A stretch of 64,000 nucleotides of DNA from Limnomonas spitsbergensis (lineage: Eukaryota; Chlorophyta; Chlorophyceae; Chlamydomonadales): the NCBI GenBank assembly GCA_037349105.1, contig JAYJMM010000117.1:2480001-2544000 (forward strand), written 5' to 3'. A program made the position numbers and the translations under genes. Shown in pieces: positions 24,105 through 33,300 of the stretch. Position 1 is the first letter of the stretch, and each line of letters starts with the position of its first letter. The notes below the pieces were generated by a model that did not search any database, was not told the origin of the DNA, and saw only the letters and a program-made list of their open reading frames with translations.

Positions 24105-24735
24105 TACCCTGCAGACCCTCAGCCCTGCCCTGTGCCCTGCCCCTGCCTCCCTCAGCCCTGCAGCTAACCTTCAGCCCAGCCCTGCCCCTGCCCCAGCCTC
24201 TCATAGCCCTGCAGCAAACCCTCAGCCCAGCCCTGCCTCTGCCCTTGCCTCCCACAGCCCTGCAGCAAACCCTCAGCCCAGCCCTGCCCCTGCCCCTGCC
24301 CCCCACAACCCTGCAGCAAACCCTCAGCCCTTGCCCCTGCCCCTGCCTCCCATAGCCCTGCAGCAAACCCTCAGCCCAACCATGCCCATGCCCCTGCCTC
24401 CCATAGCCCTGCAACAAACCCTCAGCGCCGGCCTTTCCCTGCCCCTGCCTCCCATACCCTTGCAGCAAACCCTCAGCCCAGCCCTGCCCCTGCCCCTGCC
24501 TCCCATAGCCCTGCAAGAAACCCTCAGCCCTGCCCTGCCCATGCCCCTGCCTCCTATAGCCCTGCAGCAAACCCTCAGCCCTGCCATGCCCCTGCCCCTG
24601 CCTCAGTGCCTCCCACAGCCCTGCAGCAATCCCTCAGCCCTGCCATGCGCCCTACCCCTGCCTCACACATCTCTGCTGTTAACGCTTAGCCCTGCCCCTG
24701 CCCCTGCCCATGCCTCCCATAGCCCTGCATTCTCG
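24105..24735 (+). repeat. 48-51-bp CCCTGCAGCAAACCCTCAGC minisatellite
   Basis: About twelve units with landmark GCAGCAAACCCTCAGCCC at spacings of 47-51 bp. Frames through it give Pro/Ala-rich 17-residue repeats on both strands (for example PSPAPAPASHSPAANPQ) that shift frame within the array; treated as intronic repeat, not protein. Confidence 0.85.
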
Positions 24736-25253
24736 TAGCACATAAGCATTGGGTAGGGGCAAATGCCCCTCATGGTTTTTGCGAGCATTGGGTATATTCA
24801 ATGCATGTGAACACCTAGGCGGTCAACCTGTGCTTGCCAAAGCTTGGTCAGGCGACTGCTTGGCAATGGTTGGAGCAACGCTGCTCTCTACAGCAGACCC
24901 ACAGCCATGCCCCTGCCCCTGTCTCTCCAAGGCTCCAAGCCCTCTCAGCCCCTCGTCTCATGTCACAAGTCATGCACTGATCAGTTGCCTGACCCCATGT
25001 GTATCATGCTGTCATGCACCCACCTGTCCCTGGGGCCCACATGCTGGCTGCATACATGCTCCTGGGATGCGGAGTGCATGTCCTGACATTCATCAGTAGG
25101 ATGCATGCCAGATCCTGAGACTTGCTAGAGGCCCTGCCTCTCCCAAGCTACTCCACACGCACCCCCTTACGCCTCACCCCCCCTGGCTCGCTTTGCTTTG
25201 CATTTTCATGTTCGTGTCATGATTTTCATTTTCATGTACCATCCTGACTGCAG

Positions 25254-25420
25254 AGGAGAAGCGACGTGCGGAGGACAAGGAACGTGTGGAGAAGGAGAAG
25301 CAACGCGCCGAGGAGAAGGAGAAGCGACGTGCGGAGGAGAGGCAACGCGCCGAGGAGAAGGAGGAGCAACGCGCCGAGGAGAAGGAGAAGCGACGTGCGG
25401 AGGAGAAGCAACGCGCCGAG
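25254..25420 (+). CDS. Predicted charged coiled-coil exon
   Basis: The acceptor CATCCTGACTGCAG is followed by 167 nt that, entered in phase 1, read EEKRRAEDKERVEKEKQRAE and continue with (R/Q)RAEEKEK repeats to a GTCTAC donor at 25421, leaving in phase 0. It is an uninterrupted alpha-helical coiled-coil segment with roughly a 7-residue unit. A close relative is encoded on the opposite strand at 25718-25560. Phase fits the exons at 20558 and 23671. The 3' partner exon is uncertain. Confidence 0.5.
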
Positions 25421-25539
25421 GTCTACGTATCAAGGCATCAGAGAAGCCTCTGGCATGTCTGAGCCAAGCTGGGGGCAATTGACAGGAACATGCAGGGCCC
25501 CCATATCAAAAGTCAGGAACATGGGCTGCCTGGTCATCT

Positions 25540-25869
25540 TTAAGATAAACACGCACGGGGCTTTTTGCTCAATTCCTTCTCCTCCACACGTTGCTTCTCC
25601 TCCGCACGTCGCTTCTCCTTCTCCTCGGCGCGTTGCTCCTCCTTCTCCTCGGCGCGTTGCTTCTCCTTCTCCTCGGCGCGTTGCTCCTCCTTCTCCTCCT
25701 CCTGCCTTGAAGCTTGCCATGCAAATAGTGGACTCCAGCCAGTTTCATCTTCTGGGGATGCATTCATCTCCACAACTCCAAATAGTAGCCTTGCTAATGT
25801 TGTGTGAAGTCCAAAGTGGGCAGGGGTCTTTCTTGTTGCCTTTTCTAGGGTGGGGACCCTGCTTCGCAA
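25540..25869 (-). CDS. Ankyrin-like plus coiled-coil exon, inverted partner
   Basis: The minus frame reads LLFGVVEMNASPEDETGW, SPLFAWQASRQ, then EEEKEEQRAEEKEKQRAEEK to QRVEEKEL. The MNA-DETGWSPLF-A segment resembles one ankyrin repeat, which runs straight into the same charged coil as the plus-strand exon at 25254-25420. The two coils face outward from a 140-bp spacer. Whether this is an expressed exon of a minus-strand gene or an inverted duplication left by rearrangement cannot be decided from sequence alone. Confidence 0.4.
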   Translation of the reverse strand: MRSRVPTLEKATRKTPAHFGLHTTLARLLFGVVEMNASPEDETGWSPLFAWQASRQEEEKEEQRAEEKEKQRAEEKEEQRAEEKEKRRAEEKQRVEEKELSKKPRACLS

Positions 25870-26013
25870 TCTTAATGCTTCTTCTTATTGAACCTCTACC
25901 CTGCTACTCGCCTTGCGCAGCCCTCCTCGCTCTGTATGACGACATCTTTGGAGCTGTGGTGTCGGAGATGGTGGGTTCAAACCATGATCACGCCATCAGT
26001 GATGCTCCTTCAG
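25849..26013 (+). CDS. Candidate hydrophobic exon
   Basis: Between TTGCCTTTTCTAG and a GTTTGT donor. The frame reads WGPCFAILMLLLIEPL, YSPCAALLALYDDIFGAVV and ends SNHDHAISDAPS, phase 1 in and out. One or two membrane-spanning segments are plausible. Unrecognised. It may belong with the following membrane-type exon, although the phases I can read do not join directly. Confidence 0.3.
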
Positions 26014-26149
26014 GTTTGTATCAGGTGGCATCAGGTGCTTGACGTCGCAAAATCAGCCGAAGCTGACATTGAGTTCATTTGCCCTGCACACAGCGCTCCA
26101 AGCTTTACTGATGGTGTGGCGGGGGCTTTGCGCTGGTGTGCCTCCTCAG

Positions 26150-26681
26150 CATTGCGGCAATTGTCTGCCTACAACTCTACGGCAACAGCAAAGCCTTGAC
26201 GCCACCCTCACCCCCTTCTCCACCGCATCCTTCGCTCTTGGCCTATCCTCAGCCGACTAACATCACTGACTGGCCTTGGAGTGCTTTTACATTACAAGTT
26301 GTGTACAGTACAGCACCTCTTAGCGCTTTCATCAGCCTGTACTTCTTCAGGGTGCACCTCTACGTGCGTGGGGCCTTCGTTGTGATGAGTACTCTGGCAA
26401 AGACTCACGGATCCCCATGGGTAGTGAGTAGTGTCCTCACTTGCAATGCTGCCATCTCTGTTGTGGCTGCGGCCATCATGCTTGGGGGCGCCTGGGCTGG
26501 CTATGTAGCTGTTAGCGCCTTGCTGATGGCAGCATACAAAAACGAAGTCCGTGACCCCTTGAAGGATCTTGGGCTTCTGCTCTATGGGACGTCCTTCTGG
26601 CGTTGCTGCTTTGTATCGGGCTTCAAATGTGTTCATCCGGAGCGGTTCCTCAGACTCACAGCAATCGTGTTGAAGACCTCG
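26150..26681 (+). CDS. Multi-pass membrane protein exon, unidentified
   Basis: Open from 26112. The likely acceptor is GGTGTGCCTCCTCAG (26149) and the donor TCG|GTAAGG (26681/26682, phase 0). The roughly 180 codons include hydrophobic segments VCLLSIAAIVCLQLY, FTLQVVYSTAPLSAFISLYF, SSVLTCNAAISVVAAAIML and WAGYVAVSALLMAAY, with a Pro-rich loop (LTPPSPPSPPHPS) between the first two. The C-terminal part reads DPLKDLGLLLYG and FRLTAIVLKTS-like hydrophobic residues. Four membrane helices are plausible. No family recognised. Its phase-0 donor is compatible with the OTU exon at 28140, across an intron filled by the 16-bp array. Confidence 0.45.
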
Positions 26682-26702
26682 GTAAGGGCTTGTGTTTCCT
26701 GA

Positions 26703-27760
26703 TGCCAGCATGACAGCATCCCTCGATGCTAGCGTGTCCTGATGCTAGCGTGTCCCGATGCTAGCGTGTCCCGATGCTAGCGTGTCCTGATGCTAGCATG
26801 TCCCGATGCTAGCGTGTCCCGATGCTAGCATGTCCCGATGCTAGCGTGTCCCGATGCTAGCGTGTCCCGATGCTAGCATGTCCTGATGCTAGCGCGTCCC
26901 GATGCTAGCGTGTCCCGATGCTAGCGTGTCCTCATGCTAGCGTGTCCTGAGCCAGCATGTCCCGATGCTAGCGCGTCATGATGCTAGCGTGTCCCGTTGC
27001 TAGCGTGTCCGGATGCTAGCGTGTCCCGATGCTAGCATGTCCGGATGCTAGCGTGTCCTGATGCTAGCATGTCCCGATGCTAGCGTGTCCTGATGCTAGC
27101 GTGTTCTGATGCTAGCGTGTCCCGATGCTAGCACGTCATGATGCTAGCATGTCCCGATGCTAGCGTGTCCCGATGCTAGCGTGTCCTGATGCTAGCATGT
27201 CCCGATGCTAGCCTGTCTGGATGCTAGCGTGTCTTGATGCTAGCATGTCCTGATGCTAGCGTGTCCTGATGCTAGCGTGTCCTGATGCTAGCATGTCCTG
27301 ATGCTAGCATGTACTGATGCTAGCGTGTCATGATGCTAGCGTGTCCTGATGCTAGCATATCCTGATGCTAGCGCGTCCCGATGCTAGCGTGTCCTGATGC
27401 TTGCGTGTCCTGATGCTAGCGTGTCCTGATGCTAGCGTGTCCCGATGGTCGCGTGTCCCGATGCTAGCCTGTCTGGATGCTAGCGTGTCATGATGCTAGC
27501 ATGTCCTGATGCTAGAGTGTCTTGATGCTAGCGTGTCCCGATGCTAGCGTGTCACGATGCTAGCGTGTCACGATGCTAGCGTGTCCTGATGCTAGCGTGT
27601 CCCGATGCTAGCGTGTCCTGATGCTAGCATGTCCCGATGCTAGCGTGACCCGTTGCTTGCGTGTCCTGATGCTCACACGCCCAGATGCTAGCATGTCCCG
27701 AATCCCAATGCTTACGTGTCCCGATGGTCGCGTATCCTGATGCTGGCCTGTCCTGAAGCT
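26703..27760 (+). repeat. 16-bp satellite GATGCTAGCGTGTCCC
   Basis: About sixty-five tandem 16-bp units. Every unit carries the palindrome GCTAGC, and changes concentrate in the GTGTCC(C/T) half (GTG/ATG, CCC/CCT). It begins 20 bp after a strong splice donor at 26682, so it is probably intronic. Confidence 0.93.
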
Positions 27761-27762
27761 AC

Positions 27763-28166
27763 TGTGCCTTGCTCTGAAATGTATCTATCCAGGGCAATGC
27801 TCAGGCGCCTGCTCCTTCACATTGCAGCCTCGACATGGGGGTGAGCAATGAATGGCTCGAGTCTGATGTTGGTTCCTCTAGTGGGTGGTGAGTGTCTGCC
27901 TGTTCTCACCTGTAGGGCTATCTGTTGAAGTGCGATGTTTGGCGTGATGGTCGTGTGTCCCGATGCTAGCATGTCCTGAAGCTTCTGTGCCTTGCTCATA
28001 CCTGTATCTACCCAGGGAAAATCTCAGGCGTCTGCTCCGTCAGATCGCAGCTTTTTGTTGGGGGTGAGCAATGCAATGGCTTGAGCCTGATGTTGGTTCC
28101 TCTAGTGGGTGGTGGGTGTCTCACTATTCTCACCCGTAGGGCTATCTGCGGAAGATGAAACGCTTG
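27763..28166 (+). repeat. Tandem pair of about 190-bp segments
   Basis: 27763-27950 and 27981-28166 share TGTGCCTTGCTC, GTATCTA-CCAGGG, TCAGGCG-CTGCTCC, GGGGGTGAGCAATG, CTGATGTTGGTTCCTCTAG, TTCTCACC-GTAGGGCTATCTG. The second copy supplies the acceptor and start of an OTU exon; the first keeps the acceptor but has a decayed exon. Confidence 0.75.
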
Positions 28167-29580
28167 GCGCGTCACGTCAAAGAGCTGGGCTATTAGACTG
28201 TGCACGTGCTGGGAGACGGAAATTGCCAGGCAAGTGCCGGATGCCCCTCTCTGCTTTTGTCGTGGTCGATAACCTGTCTGTGCTTTGGTTCTGTTTTTGC
28301 ATCATAGGTTTAAGGGTCGAGCTGGCTGGTCTGTACCCCAACCTTGAGTAGCCTAAGTTATGAACCCCGGCTTGTCTGCATCCTGTAGGCACGAGCGTTG
28401 GCGGAGCAGCTGTATGGAAGCCAGGAGCGCTACGCCGAAGTCCGGGCCAGCATCGTGTGGCAGCTTCGTATGCACAGGGGACGGTATGAGGACTACGCTA
28501 TGTCTGTGACGTATGAAGCGTACTGCGAGGCCATGGCTACCGACATGATGTGGATGGACGAGATCACGCTCAGAGCCGCGGCAGGTGTGGCAGGTCTGGG
28601 GCTAGAGTTGTGGTCAAGGGCTGCACTTCTTGGAACTCATGTGCTGCGAACTGATGTCCTGAATATCTGAACTTAAAGAGCCATTGATGATAAATGTACA
28701 CTGCTGGAGGTGGTGAAGAGCAGCTGTCCATTGGCAGCTTGGCTTTGTTGCTCAGTTTAGTCGGCCGGGTGGGCACAGATGGTGGATATTGTACTCTTCT
28801 TTGTTGGACTGACTTCAATCGGGAGTGATCAAGCTTTTTACAGGAAGATTCATGCACTTCGATGCAGTCTCAACCTGTGCTCGGCCGGTCATAGTCAGAT
28901 CCCCCTTTTCTTTTTTTAGGGCTGGAAATACGTACGTTCATGGTCTCTTTTGTGGGCAAGGCAGCAGGTCATTTGATGCCCTTTCCACACGCAGGGCCTG
29001 TCTTAGGTCTCGCATCTGCCTGCTTGGTGCCTGTATGCAGATTTCTACAAGAAAACTACTAAGGTGGTCACTTCGTTTGAAGCCCGGGATCTCGCGGTCA
29101 TCTTGTACCCCCCCAATTGCGAAGACCCGGCTATAGGGACCTCTCGCTCAGCTTCCTTCATGAGGTGAACTTGTTCGCTGGTCGCAAGATGGGTGAAGCT
29201 GCTGCGGGCTGCTCCCCTCCCAAGTTCCTCAATTACAGGGACTGAGAAGACAGGGAGGTCAACAGCCAATTTCCTTTTCCGATTGTTGCCCTCCTTGTCC
29301 TTTCTTTGTGTGCTGCTCCCACTCCGCCCCCCATTCTGGATATTTGCTGCAGCTTCACTACGAGAGCATCCGGCTTGTGGACAGCTCTACAACCGTGGAA
29401 CCGTTTGTGGCATCCTCGAGCGATGAGAACCAGATGACGGAGAAAGACAAGCTGGCCGCTGCTGACAAGAAAAGCCGGGAGAAGATGCAGGAGAATTTGG
29501 AAATGAACAAAAATTCTCGTCAATCGGAAATGGAGAAGGGTCGAAGGTCTGGCACGCTGCCCGGGGCCGTGCCCGCCTGA
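28140..29580 (+). CDS. OTU-type cysteine protease gene, probably disrupted
   Basis: Predicted exons are 28140-28229, 28389-28584, 29041-29164 and 29353-29580. Exon 1 ends VHVLGDGNCQ, the OTU nucleophile motif (D-G-N-C). Exon 2 continues ARALAEQLYGSQERYAEVRA, with YEAYCEAMATDMMWMDEITL. Exon 3 gives DFYKKTTKVVTSFE and YPPNCEDP. Exon 4 opens LHYESIRLV, the catalytic His motif, then an acidic/basic helical tail (MTEKDKLAAADKKSREKMQE) to a TGA. Enzymes of this family remove ubiquitin chains. Exon 1 has an in-frame TAG at 28194, just before TVHVLGDGNC. Intron 1 uses a GC donor (CAG|GCAAGT), and exons 3 and 4 differ by one base in phase. So it is a young pseudogene, contains sequence errors, or is spliced differently: the TATTAG at 28191-28196 could itself be an acceptor. 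The fold assignment is firm, the integrity is not. Confidence 0.75.
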
Positions 29581-30351
29581 TCGTACATATTTTCCTTTGA
29601 CTTTTCGTTCAACATTAAAAAGAGTATGGCCCAGACTCTGAGAGCTGAGACAACTTGGTTTGTTCATGCATTTTCGCTTTCAACCTTCTTGTTTTGGAGC
29701 ACATCAGGTCAAGAGTTTTTGCACCAATCTCAGGTTTATGGTCTGGTGTGTGTTGTATTCCTTATGCCATGCCTTGGGGCGTCTCTTTCTCTTCTTAATC
29801 TAAATTGAGACGTCAATGCCTCATTTAATGTCGAATTCAATCTTCTTCAGGGCACAGGTCTGTTGTCTAAGAGCGCCCGCTGAAAACAATTGGAAAAGCC
29901 TGAACATGAGCACTTCTATGCCCCAGTCCTTACGCCACACCTAGAGCCCAAAAGGGGGCAGACAAGACTAGCAAGTCCAGGCCATTAGAGCTCGGCAGTG
30001 AGGTAGTTAGGGGAATGTTGGGGGAGTGCTGACCTACTCGCCACCTAGGCCACATCCAAACGCGCCAACACGTTATCTCCCACGCCATGCTTCCGTTCAG
30101 GATCCTCATAAAACAGTCTCTGGGCAGGCTACTCGCCCTGGTGCCACAGGGACAAACAAAATCATCAAAATTCAGGAGGCGAGCACATATTTTACCACAT
30201 GCAGTACCATACGCAGTCCCCGTCCTGACATATTCCTGTCATGTCCGCCACTGTGTCTAGCTTGACACCACGATGCAGCTTGTTTTTTTCATTAGCTGCC
30301 GCGTATTCCACCATGCACCGTTTGATGTCCTGGACTGTGTCTACTAGCTTG

Positions 30352-33300
30352 TCATCCTGACGCACTGCGTTTCTGCCCGCCTGACGAGGCCTGTCCTGAC
30401 ATGAGCCTTGTGATGTGCTGCGACACTGCATGCGCCCCATGCAGAACCCTCAGTCTCGTTTCCACAGCAGCGGGGCTGTCCCCCAGCAGGCGGCCGAACC
30501 GCGCCTCAAACTTGTCCGGGTGCCACCTAGCAGCGAGGAGGGGTGAAACAGGGAGCGGCGCGTGTGAGGAGGAGGGGACGTCCCATTACTGGTTGTGAGG
30601 AGGAGGGTATAAGGGCTTTTTATATATTAAATATATATATATTCCAAATCCAGCTCTGCACTCTATTTTTCGAGGAGGGTGCACGTCACATTCCTGGTTG
30701 TGTGCTCATGAACGTAAATCATGTAACCAACAAATAACCAACAAACAACCACAGAAGATTAACCATCACATGCCGTACAGCATTCAAACTGTTAACTCCT
30801 CTCTCAGCCCTTTCCCTCCTCCGCCTCCCTTACCCTGACCTCATGTCATACATTCCCTCCTCAGCCCTCCCCCTACCCCCCTCCCCTTCAACACCTCACC
30901 TCATAATCTCCATTCTCAAGCGGGACTTGACCTCCGCGGGTCCAGCCGCACCCCACAGCAACACTTCCATCAAATCATCGCCACGGCCATCACCAGCCTA
31001 CATAAAAGTTGTCGGATAAGGAACAGGGTGAAGATGACATGCAGCAAATAAAGGTACAGGTAGTTAAAATAACGAAGCGGGCAAGTGAAAGTCCAGAAAG
31101 AAGAATATAGAGATGGGTAGGGAAGGTGACAAGCTATCGAGGGGGGTACGTCACGAGAGCAAAAGTTTGGGGTATTCATGCCTCGCTGAAAGCGTAAGAC
31201 ATATAATGACCGCTGTCAGCAGGATGGATTATTGGACCTGCTTGGATTATTGGACCTGCTTGGATTTAGGGCTGTGAGCACCTGAGCAGTCCACACTGAA
31301 GTCAGCTGCTACCAACGCCACGTCAGCATTTGGCACACCAACCTCATTTTCGCTGGCGTAAGCTGCGGGCGCATGAAAGCGATTGGCCATGGCTCGTCCT
31401 CTGCAATCAATCCAACAAGTGTGCAAGCACCCACCTTAGCCGGCGTGAGCTGCAAGCGCGAGAAGGGGATGGGCCAGGGCACCTCCTCCGTCTTAAGCAG
31501 GGGCGGGGCCACAGAGGGAGCCGATGAGGGCGCAGCCGCAGCCCTGGCCTCCAGCGCCTGCCACTTGCAATCGTATTCTAGCCGGAGAGCTGCGTGGTCC
31601 AGCGGAGAGGCGCCTGGCAGGGGATCAAACGAATGAAAGGATAGGATTTCAGTACCGGTCTTTCAGCTTTGCAGAGTCTGCCTCTTGCGATCGTGGTCCA
31701 GCCGGAGAATAGCGGTGCCCCATGGAGACAACCCCACCTTGTGGAGATCAAACAAAGGAAATGAGTGTTTTTCTGACAGCTAGCCATATTTAAGAATCGT
31801 GGTCCAAGGGTGGTGCGCCGCCTGGTGTGATCCACGACTGCCGGTCCGACAGCCAGCAGCTTTTAGGAAACGTGGTCAAAGGAGAGTCTTGCACACCTGG
31901 TTGGATGCAACCAATAATTCTGGCACTCAAGGCTGACCGTCCTTCTTTCCCATTCTTATATGATGGTACATTATAACAGTTTGTATGGTTTCACTTCTCA
32001 GGACAGTTCTTCAGTCCATGGGTCGCCGAATGGATGCATAGGTCCTGCCTGGGTTAAAATTGGCATTGGCGCACCCCAGATCACCTTTTTCAGCTACACA
32101 TCAGCTACACATCAGCTACACATCAGCTACACATCAGCTACACCACCTCAGTTTCAGCGACACATCAGCTGCACATCAGCTACACATCACAGCCTACGGC
32201 CAAGCAGGCCTAGTGCACCCAACCCTTGCTTCTCCACCACCAACCAGTCAAGGCTGTTAGTCCCCACCAGCCCAGTAGTGGCCACCCGGCAGACCCCCAA
32301 AGGTAATCTGTCGAGTCAACTCAAATTCACACTGGACAGCACTATCAAAAGGACGGCCCTCTGGTTGCAGCAAAGAATAAAAAACACCGCCCTCACTCTT
32401 CCGCACTTGAGCACTTTAATAAGGGAAAGTAGCTCACCTGTGGATGCGGGTGGGGGCCCAGCAGCGCCGCCACCGGGTCTGGGCTGGGGGCCCATCCTTG
32501 GAGGCGATTCCGCGCCAACACCCCCCCTGCCTGCTGGGCCAAACATGGAACGAGGTTTCAGAGTCGGGTTTTGTTTCAGCCCGTGGGTTGGGCATTAAAG
32601 AGGCGCACGGGGCTTACACCGCAAACCCCTTCAGGTCTAAAGGCACATGATTGGTGGAGGCGGGACTTCAGGGAGCAAGGTGGAGATGCCAATACTAGGA
32701 ACGCATTCAGAAACTTTGTAGAATAAAGCAGGAATCAAGGGGGAAAACAGGACTATTCATCAAGGCAAAAACATGACTTCAGTACTACCGGTATTCATCA
32801 AGGCACAGTCGTGGAGAAAGAAGGGATCTCCTGTTTGAGTGGGGGGCGAGGAAAGTTAAAACATCGAGCTACAAGTTTATGCGGGACAACATAATCCCTT
32901 GATGGGCCATCACCTGACCGCCCCCCCTCCAGTTTATGCGGGACAACATAATCCCTTGATGGGCCATCACCTGACCGCCCCCCCTCCAGTTTATGCGGGA
33001 CAACATAATCCCTTGATGGGCCATCACCTGACCGCCCCCCCTCCAGTTTATGCGGGACAACATAATCCCTTGATGAGCCATCACCTGACCGCCCCCCCTC
33101 CAGTTTATGCGGGACAACATAATCCCTTGATGGGCCATCACCTGACCGCCCCCCCTCCAGTTTATGCGGGACAACATAATCCCTTGATGGGCCATCACCT
33201 GACCGCCCCCCCTCCAGTTTATGCGGGACAACATAATCCCTTGATGGGCCATCACCTGACCGCCCCCCTCCAGTTTATGCGGGACAACATAATCCCTTGA

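Noticed and set aside
23869..24738. 289-residue Pro/Ala-rich protein
   Set aside because: Derived from the 48-51-bp array, with different repeat peptides in successive parts because unit length varies.
30465..30526. Ordinary DnaJ J-domain (HPD motif)
   Set aside because: RWHPDKFEARF with upstream VPWP and ankyrin exons is the NFKBIL1 C-terminal block, not a full J-domain with its four-helix context.
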